Assembly: GCA_002411015.1 (NCBI GenBank)
Contig: DHPY01000116.1
Location: 1 to 64,000 of the forward strand
DNA: 64,000 bases
Direction: 5' to 3'
DNA from: Armatimonadetes bacterium UBA5352
Lineage (GTDB): Bacteria; Armatimonadota; Zipacnadia; Zipacnadales; UBA5352
Shown here in pieces: positions 35,354 to 44,688 of the stretch (positions are counted from its first letter, which is position 1; every line of letters starts with the position of its first letter). The translations under genes and the position numbers were made by a program. Below the pieces are notes generated by a model. That model worked only from the letters and a program-made list of their open reading frames with translations, was not told the DNA's origin and did no database searches.

Positions 35354-36067
35354 ATGAAGCGCAGTTCAGGTTTCACCCTGATCGAGCTGTTGGTTGTCAT
35401 TGCGATCATTGCCATCCTGGCAGCGATCCTGTTCCCTGTCTTCGCTCGCGCGCGTGAGAAGGCGCGCCAGACCTCGTGTCTCAGCAATCAGAAGCAGATC
35501 ATGCTGGGCATCCTCGCCTACGCTCAGGACTATGACGAGCGCTTCCCGCCGTATCGCTGGAACCAGGACCCACCTCCGAGCGTGTGGATTGACCGCGACA
35601 ACAGTGCCGCGATGAACCGCCACTTCTGGGCCGAGTCGATCGAGCCCTACCTGAAGAACATCAACATCCTCTTCTGCCCGAGTGGCCAGGTGGACGCCGA
35701 CACACTCAGCGGTGGCAAGCGCTACCTCACCTACGCCTACAACGGGAAGATGCACTGCACGAAGATGGCGGAGTTCAAGAGCGTTGCCAACAAGATCGCC
35801 ATCGGCGACATCGGCGAGCGGATCACCGGGCGCACGCCGGTCGGCTACGTTGAGAACTGGTTCATCTGGACGAGCAACGACAGCGCGCAGACCTGGAGCC
35901 AGTACATGTGGTGGAGCAGCATCCACAACGGTGGCGGCAACTATGCCTATGTGGACGGGCATGCGAAGTTCCTTGGCTCGAACGACGCCTCGCTCGGGCC
36001 GGTCATCGGCACCAGCGACCCGAAGCTGATCGGCGACCAGACCGGCTCATGGTTCCCCGGCAGCTAG
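35354..36067 (+). CDS. Prepilin-like H-X9-DG protein (copy 2)
   Basis: The 237-aa protein is a paralogue of the preceding gene: the same leader style (MKRSSG then FTLIELL), an almost identical first 45 residues, and nearly the same DNA across the helix. The C-terminal domain has diverged and ends with [10 protein letters not shown] followed by DGHAK, again an H-X9-DG signature. ATG at 35354 is chosen because GAAGGGA lies about 8 nt upstream and the leader is then short; an upstream in-frame ATG at 35315 would add 13 residues. The two prepilins have exactly the same length, which points to a recent duplication followed by change of the surface domain. Confidence 0.9.
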   Translation: MKRSSGFTLIELLVVIAIIAILAAILFPVFARAREKARQTSCLSNQKQIMLGILAYAQDYDERFPPYRWNQDPPPSVWIDRDNSAAMNRHFWAESIEPYLKNINILFCPSGQVDADTLSGGKRYLTYAYNGKMHCTKMAEFKSVANKIAIGDIGERITGRTPVGYVENWFIWTSNDSAQTWSQYMWWSSIHNGGGNYAYVDGHAKFLGSNDASLGPVIGTSDPKLIGDQTGSWFPGS

Positions 36068-36096
36068 CCTGAAGCGGTACACCGTCTGACGACAAC

Positions 36097-36128
36097 GAAG
36101 CGGCCGCCTCACCGGAGGCGGCCGCTTC
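36097..36128 (+). terminator. GC-rich hairpin behind prepilin 2
   Basis: A 14-bp perfect stem (gaagcggccgcctc / gaggcggccgcttc) with a 4-nt loop lies 30 nt after the stop. It shares the gcggccgcc core with the hairpin behind prepilin 1. Only a short tt follows the right arm. Confidence 0.65.
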
Positions 36129-36223
36129 TTCGCATATACCCGGGACGAGGAAGGTGATTCGCCGCCGGATGCGTAATTGGCCGTCGGCAGAGCCATGTAC
36201 GCAAGCGGTGCGTGGAGGGCGCG

Positions 36224-37480
36224 ATGACGCCTGAAGAGCTTGCAGTGAACGGCGGACCGAAGACGCGTGAGAAGCCATGGCCGACGATCGCCGACGCGTC
36301 CGGCAGGGACTTCGGCGAGGAGGAGATGGAGCTTCTCCGCCAGGTCATGCAATCGGGTAGCCTCGGCTACATGTACGGCTCGATGGTGAAGCAGTTCGAG
36401 CAGGAGTTCGCGGCGCGCCATGGTGTGCCGTTCGCCTGCGCGGTCAGCTCCGGCACTGCCGCGCTGCACACCGCCATGGGCGCGCTGCTGCTCGAGCCGG
36501 GCGATGAGGTCATCACCACGCCCGTCACCGACATCGGCTCGATCATCGCGATCGTCCAGTGCAACTGCATCCCCGTCTTCGCGGACGTGGACCCGATGAC
36601 GATGCTGATCGACCCGAAGTCGATCCGCGAGCGGATCACCGGCCGCACGCGGGCGCTGCTCGTCGTCCATCTTCTCGGGCAGCCGTGCAACATGGACGAG
36701 ATCATGGCGATCGCACAGGAACACGACCTCTTCGTGATCGAGGACTGCGCGCAGTCGCATGACGCGAAGTGGGACGGGAAGGATGCAGGCACCTTCGGCC
36801 ACTTCGGCTGCTTCTCACTGCAGCAGTCGAAGCAGATCACGACCGGCGATGGCGGGATCGTCGTGTCGAGCGCTCCGGATCTGGCCGATGAGGCCTACCG
36901 CTTCCACGACAAGTACTACGACCGCACAGGCGGCGGCCGGCCGGTGGATCGCTTCGGGATGAACTACCGCATGAGCGAGCTGGTGGGCGCGGTGGCGCTG
37001 GCGCAGCTTCGCAAGCTCGACCGGATCATCGGCCGGCGCAGCGAGACCGCTGAGGCGCTAATGGCGGGGATCGACGAGATACCCGGCATCGTCCGCGCGA
37101 AGGTGCACCCGAAGGCGACGCACACCTGGTGGCGCGTGGCATGCACGATAGATGAAGACGAACTCGGCGCGGACGCGAAGACCTTCACGCGAGCGGTTGT
37201 CGCGGAGGGCCTGCCGCTGCGCGTGCACACGGCCCGCGGCGAGCCGATCTGTATGGCGCCGGCGTTCCAGAACTACGCGGCCTACGGCTCGAGCGAGTTC
37301 CCGTGGGAGCCGCCATACGGCCGGAGGGTCGTGTACCGGCTCGAGGACTACCCGAACACGAACTGGGCCATGGAGAACGTCTGGACGGCCTCGTGGAATG
37401 AGGGCTTCACGCTCGAGGACGTGGACGACATCCTGCGCGGCCTGCGCAAGATCAGCGACTACTACCGCTCTCGACGGTAG
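36224..37480 (+). CDS. DegT/DnrJ/EryC1/StrS-type PLP aminotransferase
   Basis: The 418-aa protein has the full family pattern: the SSGTAALH phosphate-binding loop near residue 75, VIEDCAQSHDA with the cofactor Asp near 170, and the PLP lysine in SLQQSKQITTGDGG near 205. FGMNYRMSELVGAVAL follows. These enzymes transfer an amino group to keto-sugars bound to nucleotides, supplying amino sugars for surface polysaccharides or glycosylation. ATG at 36224 has GGAGGG 6 nt upstream; a GTG four codons earlier is less likely. It is followed convergently by the metal-transporter operon, with a 29-bp overlap of the ends. Confidence 0.9.
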   Translation: MTPEELAVNGGPKTREKPWPTIADASGRDFGEEEMELLRQVMQSGSLGYMYGSMVKQFEQEFAARHGVPFACAVSSGTAALHTAMGALLLEPGDEVITTPVTDIGSIIAIVQCNCIPVFADVDPMTMLIDPKSIRERITGRTRALLVVHLLGQPCNMDEIMAIAQEHDLFVIEDCAQSHDAKWDGKDAGTFGHFGCFSLQQSKQITTGDGGIVVSSAPDLADEAYRFHDKYYDRTGGGRPVDRFGMNYRMSELVGAVALAQLRKLDRIIGRRSETAEALMAGIDEIPGIVRAKVHPKATHTWWRVACTIDEDELGADAKTFTRAVVAEGLPLRVHTARGEPICMAPAFQNYAAYGSSEFPWEPPYGRRVVYRLEDYPNTNWAMENVWTASWNEGFTLEDVDDILRGLRKISDYYRSRR

Positions 37481-38342
37481 CCGATGCGGCCCGTGAGCGG
37501 CGCAGGCTCGAGCGAAGAGAGGCTGCGCCGATCACGACCAGGTAGAGCGCGCCGGTGAGGACGATGATCGTCGCCCCCGCGGGCAGGTCGGCGTTGTAGC
37601 TGACGCCGAGCCCGGCCACCGTGAGCACTGCGATGAGGGCTGCCGAGATCGCCATGACCTGCCGGAGCGAGCGCGAAAAATGGCCGGCGATCGCGATCGG
37701 CAGCGTCAGCAGCGCGATCACGAGCACCAGCCCGACCACGGTCACAAGCAGCACGACGGTAAGGGCGGTCATGCAGAGCAGCAGGAGGTAGAATGCCTCC
37801 ACGTTGATGCCGCGCATGCGCGCGAACTCCTCATCGAAGGAGATCGCGACGAGTTGCTTGTAGAAGAGCAGCCCGAGCGCCACCACGAGCAGATCGAGCG
37901 TCGCCATCAGCCAGAGGCTCGTGGGCGTCACCATGAGGATGTTGCCGAAAAGGTAGCTCATGAGGTTCTCGGCGTAGCCGGGGGTGCGAGCGATGAAGAG
38001 CACGCCCGCCGCCATCCCGATCGCCCAGATCGCGCTGATGGCGGTATCCTCGCTCTCGCGCCACCGGAGGCTGACCATGCCAATGATCAAGGCGGAGAGC
38101 AGCGCCGCGATGACGGCGCCAAAAAGCGGATGCAGCCACTCCCACCCCTGTGTCACCTGCAGATAACGCGCCGCGCCCAGGCCTCCGAGGACGCTGTGAG
38201 CGATGCCGCCGGCAATGTAGGTGATGCGGCGCGCAGCCACGTAGCTGCCCACCACACCGCACGCGATACTCGCGAGCACACCTGCGATGAGCGCGTACTG
38301 CAGAAAGCCGTGCTCGGCCACGGCCCGGAGGAACTCAGTCAC
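37452..38342 (-). CDS. Metal ABC transporter permease (ZnuB/MntC type)
   Basis: The 296-aa membrane protein has about eight helices of the ABC-3 metal permease family, with FLQYALIAGVLASIACGVVG near the start and GGIAHSVLGGLGAARYL. It forms the channel for Zn or Mn import with the ATPase and binding protein upstream. The GTG start at 38342 gives the family-typical N-terminus (MTEFL) and overlaps the ATPase stop (38335); longer in-frame ATG starts at 38363 and 38372 exist but lack ribosome sites. It is the last gene of the PAC2-binding protein-ATPase-permease run. Its 3' end overlaps the convergent aminotransferase by 29 bp. Confidence 0.9.
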   Translation of the reverse strand: MTEFLRAVAEHGFLQYALIAGVLASIACGVVGSYVAARRITYIAGGIAHSVLGGLGAARYLQVTQGWEWLHPLFGAVIAALLSALIIGMVSLRWRESEDTAISAIWAIGMAAGVLFIARTPGYAENLMSYLFGNILMVTPTSLWLMATLDLLVVALGLLFYKQLVAISFDEEFARMRGINVEAFYLLLLCMTALTVVLLVTVVGLVLVIALLTLPIAIAGHFSRSLRQVMAISAALIAVLTVAGLGVSYNADLPAGATIIVLTGALYLVVIGAASLRSSLRRSRAASATVESGSSR

Positions 38343-39084
38343 GACAGCACCACGTCCCCTCATTCCGGTCATGCCGGACCAGCCGCAGGTCGCTGCCGTA
38401 GAGGTCCTCGAGTATCTCGCTGGTAAGCTCGCCCATCTCAGTCGTCGGGTGGCGCCTGACGAAGCGATTGACGCACAGCACGCTCTTCACCACGCCGGAG
38501 ACGAAGCCTAGATCGTGGGTGACGAGCACGATCGTGGTGTGATCGTTCAGCTCGCTGAGAAGCTGGTAGATCTCGCGCTCCGCCGTAACATCCAGAGCGG
38601 AAGTAGGCTCATCCAGCATCAGTAGATCGGGCTCGGTCACCAGAGCGCGGGCGATGAGCACACGCTGCTGCTGGCCTGCCGAGCACTCCGCGAAGGGCTG
38701 GTCAGCAAGGTCCCGCATCCCCACGCGCTCCAGCGCGTCGACAGCGCTGTGTTTCCCCTCCCCCGCCGCCCTGCCTCGGGCGCGCCCGAGGCGGCCCATC
38801 AGAGCCACATCGAGCACAGTGATCGGCATGGTGCGGTCGTAGCTGAAGCCCTGGGCTACGTAGCCAATCCGCGGCGCGACGGCACGTGGAGGCTGGCCGA
38901 AGACGCGGACTTCTCCGGTGTTCGGCTGCAGGAGGCCCATCATGAGCTTGAGCAGCGTTGTCTTCCCGCCGCCGTTCGGGCCAACGATGGCAGCCAGATC
39001 CAGCAGCGGCACGGTGACGTTCACGTCCTCGACAATCGGCTGACCATCGTACGAGAACGTGACATCGCGCACCTCGATCGCCAT
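38335..39084 (-). CDS. Metal ABC transporter ATP-binding protein (ZnuC/MntB type)
   Basis: The 249-aa ATPase has Walker A GPNGGGKTT near residue 35, signature CSAGQQQRVLIARAL, Walker B DLLMLDEPTSALD and the His switch LVTHDLG. It energises metal import with the neighbouring permease and binding protein. ATG at 39084 is preferred over a GTG at 39096, which overlaps the binding-protein stop as GTGA; both keep translational coupling. The C-terminus is Cys/His-containing (GTWCCRD), which might bind metal, but this is only an observation. Confidence 0.92.
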   Translation of the reverse strand: MAIEVRDVTFSYDGQPIVEDVNVTVPLLDLAAIVGPNGGGKTTLLKLMMGLLQPNTGEVRVFGQPPRAVAPRIGYVAQGFSYDRTMPITVLDVALMGRLGRARGRAAGEGKHSAVDALERVGMRDLADQPFAECSAGQQQRVLIARALVTEPDLLMLDEPTSALDVTAEREIYQLLSELNDHTTIVLVTHDLGFVSGVVKSVLCVNRFVRRHPTTEMGELTSEILEDLYGSDLRLVRHDRNEGTWCCRD

Positions 39085-39092
39085 GCCCTGCC

Positions 39093-40031
39093 TCACTCGC
39101 CACCACCGGGCCCCACCAGCTCGTCACGAACGGTCTGCGCCATCTCCCGCATATTCTCAATGTAGTCGCGCGACAGTGGATCCAGCGTAACGATCCGCGC
39201 GCCGATATCGGCGGCCAGGGCTCGTGCGGAAGCATCCGAGAACTCGCGCTGGACGAAGATGGCTTTGACGCTGTCCGCACGGGCCGCCTCAACGATCGCC
39301 TGCAGCTCACGCGGCCCCGGCTCCCTGCCGGAGACCTCGATCGCGACCTGCTCCAGGCCGTAGGCCCTGCAGAAGTACCCGAAAGATGGGTGGAAGACGA
39401 GCATCTTCCGCCCTGCGGCAGGCCTGAGCAGTTCGTCTATCTGCAGGTCGACGTGCGCAAGCTCGGACAGCAGCGCGGTCGCACTGGCTTCGAAACTGTG
39501 CGCGCTGTCGGGATCGAGCCGTGCGAGTTCAGCACGCACTGTCTCGGCCTGGATAGCGACGAGGCGCGGGTCGAGCCATGTGTGCGGGTCCATCCGCCCG
39601 TGTCCGTGCCCATCGTCCTCCTGCGCATGATCGCTGATGGGCTGAAGCTCGATTCCATCGCGCAGGTCAACCACGTTCAGGTCGGGCATTGAGGCACTGA
39701 TGCGCTCCATCAGCGCGTCCTCGAAGGGAACGCCGATGCGGAAGTACACGTCTGCGTCCTCAAGGGCTACCATCTGCGCGGGCGTCAGGTCGTAGGTCGC
39801 CGGAGACTGGCCCGGCCCCACGAGCACCTCGATGGCGACGCGATCTCCACCGATCTGCTCCACGAGGAAGGCCTGCGGTGGGATGCTCACGCAGACACTG
39901 AGCGGCTCCGAGGCGGCCTGCGACTGCGGGGCGTCCGACACCTCACGAGCGCAGCCGCAGCAGACGACGGCAAAGCCCGCGGCGACCATGGCCGCAATGA
40001 CGAGGTTCCTCACGTTACTGATTGCCCGCAT
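39093..40031 (-). CDS. Metal ABC transporter substrate-binding lipoprotein (ZnuA-like)
   Basis: The 312-aa protein has a lipoprotein-type N-terminus (NLVIAAMVAAGFAVVCCGC, cysteine near residue 27). The cluster A-1 metal-binding fold follows, with PPQAFLVEQIGGDRV, a His-rich loop (HAQEDDGHGHGRMDPHTW, about 135-152), a further His in LVFHPSFGYF, and an acidic residue in FVQREFSD. The His-rich loop favours zinc over manganese. ATG at 40031 overlaps the end of the PAC2 gene (40015), so expression is coupled; a GTG six codons earlier is possible. Confidence 0.9.
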   Translation of the reverse strand: MRAISNVRNLVIAAMVAAGFAVVCCGCAREVSDAPQSQAASEPLSVCVSIPPQAFLVEQIGGDRVAIEVLVGPGQSPATYDLTPAQMVALEDADVYFRIGVPFEDALMERISASMPDLNVVDLRDGIELQPISDHAQEDDGHGHGRMDPHTWLDPRLVAIQAETVRAELARLDPDSAHSFEASATALLSELAHVDLQIDELLRPAAGRKMLVFHPSFGYFCRAYGLEQVAIEVSGREPGPRELQAIVEAARADSVKAIFVQREFSDASARALAADIGARIVTLDPLSRDYIENMREMAQTVRDELVGPGGGE

Positions 40032-40977
40032 CGTCGTCGAGGTCAACACTCTCCATCAGCCGGCGCAGGAGCGCTTCATCGCCCGGCGTCTCCTCATACT
40101 CGTAGGTCTCCTCGAGCTTTGCCACCAGCTCGCCGAAGTCCTCATTTGTCTCCATGAGCGCGTTGAGCTTACTGTCCGCCTCCCGCGATGCCTCCAATAG
40201 ATCGGTCAGGTCCAGCTCGAGGCCGAGCAGGTCGTTCAGTGCCGACGTGACCTTCTGGATGCTCCGAGGGTACGTGGGCATCTCGAGGAACGGGTAGTGC
40301 GGTATCTCGACCACGAGGCTGGAGGTCTTGATGCCAAGCTCCAGCGAATGGTAGATGAGCGAGGTGATGATGCTTGATGGCCCCTCGTAGTCGCTGAAGG
40401 ACAGCCCGGCCTCGGCAAGCTTCGGCTTGAGACTCTCATCGGCCAGTGAGACACGCAGGCGCGGCTCGCGCGTGTGCGGGATCGGGCTCGCGACGCTGCC
40501 GACGAAGTAGATCTCCTCGATCTTCATCTGCTCGCAGACGCTGAAGATGCAGTCGCAGTATGCGCCCCAGCGGATGTGCGGCTCTTCGCCATTGAAGAGC
40601 ACGAGATCAGGCATGCCCGCGGGTGTCCTGGCGATGTGGAACAGGTTCTCGGGGTACTGGATCTCCCGAACGACACCGTCCTCGATCTTCGCGTGCGGGC
40701 GGAACACGGCGGCGAACTCCATCGGGCTGACCGGCTGCACGACTGCCCGCCCGTCCTCGAGGTGCACGGAGATCGGCAGGCTCGTGACGGGGAAATGGAA
40801 GATGTAGAAATCGAGCGGATCGATCTCGGCGAAGTTCTGTGCCTCCAGCCTCTCGCGTAGATACGCGAGGGTGCCGGTTGAGACATGGCCACCATCCATC
40901 CAGCCGGTCAGGCCGATCACCATCACAGGCCGATCGGGGCCGACCTCCGGCCACTCGTCTATCATCAACTCGTACAT
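40015..40977 (-). CDS. PAC2-family protein (proteasome assembly chaperone-like)
   Basis: The 320-aa protein has the PAC2 layout: PVMVIGLTGWMDGGHVSTGTLAYL near the start (shown in part), the VASPIPHTREPRLRV segment and VVEIPHYPFLEMPTYPRSIQKV. A C-terminal coiled, acidic tail (ALMETNEDFGELVAKLEETYEYE) follows. Bacterial PAC2 proteins often lie near proteasome or protein-turnover genes; their function is unclear. Here it is the first gene of the metal-import operon and overlaps the binding-protein gene by 17 bp. ATG at 40977 is the best start, with AAAGG upstream; longer readings only follow the opposite strand. Confidence 0.85.
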   Translation of the reverse strand: MYELMIDEWPEVGPDRPVMVIGLTGWMDGGHVSTGTLAYLRERLEAQNFAEIDPLDFYIFHFPVTSLPISVHLEDGRAVVQPVSPMEFAAVFRPHAKIEDGVVREIQYPENLFHIARTPAGMPDLVLFNGEEPHIRWGAYCDCIFSVCEQMKIEEIYFVGSVASPIPHTREPRLRVSLADESLKPKLAEAGLSFSDYEGPSSIITSLIYHSLELGIKTSSLVVEIPHYPFLEMPTYPRSIQKVTSALNDLLGLELDLTDLLEASREADSKLNALMETNEDFGELVAKLEETYEYEETPGDEALLRRLMESVDLDDDAGNQ

Positions 40978-41218
40978 GTATGCGATGCCTTTCGTGTGCG
41001 TACTCTCTACAGCGGGTTCTTCGGCCTCCGCCTGCCCCTCACCTGCCCACGGTGCAACCGCCGCCGGCCCTGCCGACACAACCTTCTGCCAGCGCCGGAG
41101 GTCACACGCGTGCGGCGGCGAATGGGTGACCGCACGATGAGGCACAATGATGCGAGCTTGTTCGCGAGGGTTCACGTCACGATCAGCAGCAGTGAATGTC
41201 TGTCTGGAGGTGGCGGCC

Positions 41219-44035
41219 GTGCGTTCCCGGTCACGCGCAGTGAGAGTTCTGCTGGCGGGAGTTCTTCTGATGGCCATACTTCCGGTGCTTGCCGGTGCTG
41301 AGCCGCAGACGCTCTACAAGCCCCGCAACATCGAGATGGCCCGAGAGAACATCCAGCGGTACCCATGGGCGCAGGCGCGCCTGCAGAGCTACCGCAACAG
41401 CTGCCGCCACATCATGCAGCAGGACCGGCAGTGGATTGAGGATTTTGTGCCGGAGCTGACGCCAGGCTCCACCTACGGCCAGGTCTGTCCCAACTGCGTG
41501 GGCGAGCAATGCTCCATGGGTGAATCGGGCGTGTTCACCTGGAGCGTGAGCGATCCCGAACACGTAAAGTGCAAGTACTGCGGTGCCGTCTATCCGAACG
41601 ATCAGTTCCCCGAGACCGGCTCCATGACCGCCGAGCGCATGGGCCAGACCTTCACCTACTACGTTCCGCCGGAGGAGGCCGCTCACCCGGAGGACAATAC
41701 CGGCCAGTACGCCTATCGCTGGGCCTCATGGCCGGTGCACGTGAGCTTCAGTGGCCTGATCCGCCTGCAGAAGGCGTCGTGGGTGGGCAACCAGGCTCTG
41801 AATCTCGCGAAGGTCTACGCCCTGACCGGCGAGGTCGAGTATGCCGAACGCTGCGCATGGGTGCTCGACAGACTGGCGCGGGCGTACCCGGGGTGGCTCT
41901 ACCACAGCTACTACGGCAGCTACGCGGACATGCCGCCTGGTGAGGCAGCCGCCGCGATGGGCAGCCAGCCGAAGCAGGGAATCTTCGAGGACCCGTCGGT
42001 GATGGTGACCGGCTTCCCCGGCCACGCGAACTCAGTGCGCCTCTGGGGCTTCTGGGGCGATGGCCGCCTGACGGCCGGCGTCGGCGGCGAGGGCAGCTAC
42101 CTCCTGAACTGGACAGTCTCCTATGACCTCATCCGCGACGCCACCTTCGCCGACGGAACGAAGGTCCTGACGTCGGAGATGGATGAGCGGATCGTCAATG
42201 ACCTGATCCTGGCGGGCTGTGCCGACCTGGAGAACTACCGCGCGATCAACAACAAGTGCGGCCCCGGCCGCGCGCTGAGCGCGGCCTGCGGCACGCTCTT
42301 CGGCCAGCCTGAGCGCGTCCGCAGGGGCTTGGAGGGGCTGGAGCGCCTGCTCGATGAGGCTTTCCACTTCGATGGCTTCTGCCGCGAATCGCCCTCATAC
42401 TCCTCGATGCACCTCGGCGGACTTGAGGAGATCCCGGACATCGTGGCAGGCTACTCCGACCCCGAGGGATACCTCGACGAGAACGGCGAGCGCTTCGACG
42501 ACCTCAGTGCCTATGAGGACCTGCCTCGATACCGTCTCGCGCTGCTGTCCATGGTGCGGATGATGCGGCCCGACCGCCACTACCCGGTGATCGGCGACAC
42601 CCACTACACGGCCGGCGTCTCCTCGCAATGGGCGGAGGTGCTTGCGGACAACTACGGCGACGGCTATGCGGGGCTGCTGGAGATCGCGCAGGGCAAGCCC
42701 CTTGCCGAGGTCGGCAGCGAATACGCGCTCTGGCATCGTGATCCTGACATGTCGGCCGACGGCGCCGCGGCGCTGCCGCTGCGCACGGAGTACTGGCCCG
42801 GGTGGCAGGTCGCGGCTCTGCGCAACGGGGACCCGGCCGGCCAGAACGCGCTCTACCTCAATGGCTACTCCTACCACGGCCACAGGCACATGGACACTCT
42901 GGGGATGGAGTACTTCGCGCTCGGGCGGGAGATGGCGTCGGACCGCGGTTACATCTGGGACGATCCGCGTAACGCGTGGACCAAGGGCACCCTGTCGCAC
43001 AACATCGTGTCGGTGGACCTGCAGAACCAGGTGACGACCGACCGGACCTCGACGCTCGAGATGTTCGCCACCGCTCCGGAGCTTGAGGTGGTTCAGTCCT
43101 CGGCCAACGCCTACCAGCAGTGCTCGCAGTACCGGCGCACGATGGCGCTGGTGCAGCTTCCAGGCGACAACTCCTACGCCGTGGATATCTTCCGCGTCAC
43201 GGGCGGTTCGCAGCATCACTACGGGCTGAACTCGAACGGGACCGCGTTCTCAGCGGGCGACCTTGCGCTCGTGCCGGAGGACGGCATGATCACCATCGGC
43301 AGCCTCCAGTGGGGGCTGACGAACCTGAAGACAGTCCGGCCAGAGGGCCCCTGGCACGTGACCTGGACAAACGAGGACGTGAACCTCGACTGCTGGAGCG
43401 CCTCGCCGATAGACCGGCTGATCGTTGGCGATGCGCCCGGCTGGCGCACGAACAAGGGCATGGAGCTGCACGCGCCGCCGATCACGCAGATCCTGGCGGA
43501 GCGTTCGGGTGACGCGCTGGACAGCGTCTTCGCGACCGTCCTTGCGCCGTGGCAGGGCGAAGCCTCACCTATAGCGGCGGTGCGCGAGGTGCGGCCCGAT
43601 GACAGCGGCGCGGTCGCCGTCGTGGTCGAGATGGCGGACCGCACCGACTGGATCATCTCGGCTCTTGATGACGAGCCACGCAGTTACGGCCCCATCACCA
43701 TGTCAGGCCGCTTCGGCTTTGTCTCATTCAGCGCGGACGGCTCCGTGCGGGCGATGTACCTGAACGAGGGTACCTCGCTCACGGTCGGCGACGAGGCCAT
43801 CGAGCTTCCTGAGGCGCGGGTGACCCGACGCGTGGCCTCGGTGGACGGGACGACGATGACGCTGGCCGAACCGCTGCCGGAGACCATTGTCGGAGCCGGC
43901 GCCTATGTCAACGGAGGAGGAACGGGCTGGGAGATCGCCCGCGCGGAGGGAAGCACCGTCGAGGTGCGTGAGTATCCTCTGATCCCGATGGAGGACGTGA
44001 CGATCCCGATGTCCGCGTGGCGCGGAGCGCGCTGA
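41219..44035 (+). CDS. Secreted heparinase II/III-like protein with a Cys4 zinc-ribbon-like segment
   Basis: The 938-aa protein has a signal peptide (AVRVLLAGVLLMAILPVLAGA). A segment with CPNC and CKYCG pairs follows (about 74-115), then an alpha-toroid (about 150-470) and the heparinase II/III beta domain with YSYHGHRHMDTLGMEYFA, in which the His residues are typical of the lyase family. The C-terminal part is a further beta-sandwich. Such proteins degrade uronic-acid polysaccharides or are catalytic relatives. The GTG at 41219 is set by GGAGGTGG about 6 nt upstream and puts the signal peptide at the N-terminus; an ATG at 41147 would add a region with no signal character. The next gene starts 13 bp downstream. 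Confidence 0.82.
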   Translation: MRSRSRAVRVLLAGVLLMAILPVLAGAEPQTLYKPRNIEMARENIQRYPWAQARLQSYRNSCRHIMQQDRQWIEDFVPELTPGSTYGQVCPNCVGEQCSMGESGVFTWSVSDPEHVKCKYCGAVYPNDQFPETGSMTAERMGQTFTYYVPPEEAAHPEDNTGQYAYRWASWPVHVSFSGLIRLQKASWVGNQALNLAKVYALTGEVEYAERCAWVLDRLARAYPGWLYHSYYGSYADMPPGEAAAAMGSQPKQGIFEDPSVMVTGFPGHANSVRLWGFWGDGRLTAGVGGEGSYLLNWTVSYDLIRDATFADGTKVLTSEMDERIVNDLILAGCADLENYRAINNKCGPGRALSAACGTLFGQPERVRRGLEGLERLLDEAFHFDGFCRESPSYSSMHLGGLEEIPDIVAGYSDPEGYLDENGERFDDLSAYEDLPRYRLALLSMVRMMRPDRHYPVIGDTHYTAGVSSQWAEVLADNYGDGYAGLLEIAQGKPLAEVGSEYALWHRDPDMSADGAAALPLRTEYWPGWQVAALRNGDPAGQNALYLNGYSYHGHRHMDTLGMEYFALGREMASDRGYIWDDPRNAWTKGTLSHNIVSVDLQNQVTTDRTSTLEMFATAPELEVVQSSANAYQQCSQYRRTMALVQLPGDNSYAVDIFRVTGGSQHHYGLNSNGTAFSAGDLALVPEDGMITIGSLQWGLTNLKTVRPEGPWHVTWTNEDVNLDCWSASPIDRLIVGDAPGWRTNKGMELHAPPITQILAERSGDALDSVFATVLAPWQGEASPIAAVREVRPDDSGAVAVVVEMADRTDWIISALDDEPRSYGPITMSGRFGFVSFSADGSVRAMYLNEGTSLTVGDEAIELPEARVTRRVASVDGTTMTLAEPLPETIVGAGAYVNGGGTGWEIARAEGSTVEVREYPLIPMEDVTIPMSAWRGAR

Positions 44036-44048
44036 TGAGGTGAGGACA

Positions 44049-44603
44049 ATGGGCGAGGACGCCATCACGATCAACCGCGCGCCGGTGCTCACGCTGTGGG
44101 CGGCGGTGGTGGCGGAGCGGATGGGCTGGGACTGGGACTGTGCCCTGACGCTCGGCAAGGCGATGGCGGGCCTGCAGGCGCAGGCGAAGGGGCGGATGCT
44201 CGGCATCTACTCCCCGGCCAGGCCCTGTGCAGATGGCGCGCCTGCAGTAAAGAGCGGCCTGGGCGAGGAGTTCTTCGTGCAGCTCTGCGGGAGGTCTGTG
44301 CCGGCGCTGCACACCGAGAGCGGCCCGAGGGCCTGTGTGAAGGACGCGGCAATCGAGCCTGGGTCCGTTGTGAAGTACCTGCAGGGCAAGTTCGGCCCGC
44401 AGTTTGACGCAGCGGCTGATGCGATGCGGCAGCTTGCGGCGGCATATGAGCCGGAGGAGCTTGCAGGGCGCGCCTTCGGCCTTTACGAGCAGTTCCGGCC
44501 AGAGATCCAGCGCGGCAGGCAGGGCTGGGGGAGCATGGGGGAACTGGATCTCGCGGCGATCCGCGCGATAGCGGAGCGCAGGAGTCAGTCGCTGGCGCCA
44601 TGA
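44049..44603 (+). CDS. Conserved-looking protein of unknown function
   Basis: The 184-aa protein starts TINRAPVLTLWAAVVAERMG and continues with WDCALTLGKAMAGLQAQAKGR, a sharply defined helical N-terminus that looks conserved, then IYSP and a C-terminal helical region with YEQFRPEIQRG. It has no signal peptide, no transmembrane helix and no catalytic motif I can name. It follows the heparinase-like gene by 13 bp with TGAGG upstream, so it is probably co-transcribed; whether it is functionally linked is unknown. It ends 85 bp before the ferredoxin gene. Confidence 0.75.
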   Translation: MGEDAITINRAPVLTLWAAVVAERMGWDWDCALTLGKAMAGLQAQAKGRMLGIYSPARPCADGAPAVKSGLGEEFFVQLCGRSVPALHTESGPRACVKDAAIEPGSVVKYLQGKFGPQFDAAADAMRQLAAAYEPEELAGRAFGLYEQFRPEIQRGRQGWGSMGELDLAAIRAIAERRSQSLAP

Positions 44604-44688
44604 AGATTCTGGGTCCGAGGGAGGACAATCATCTCCCCCGGAGAAAGGACCTTTGTCTCAAAGCCACCGTTCAGGGAGGTAGTGTTCA

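Noticed and set aside
35215..36128. The inverted repeats around prepilin 2 as ends of a mobile element
   Set aside because: The hairpins are each self-complementary rather than forming one pair of terminal repeats, there is no transposase, and no target duplication is visible.
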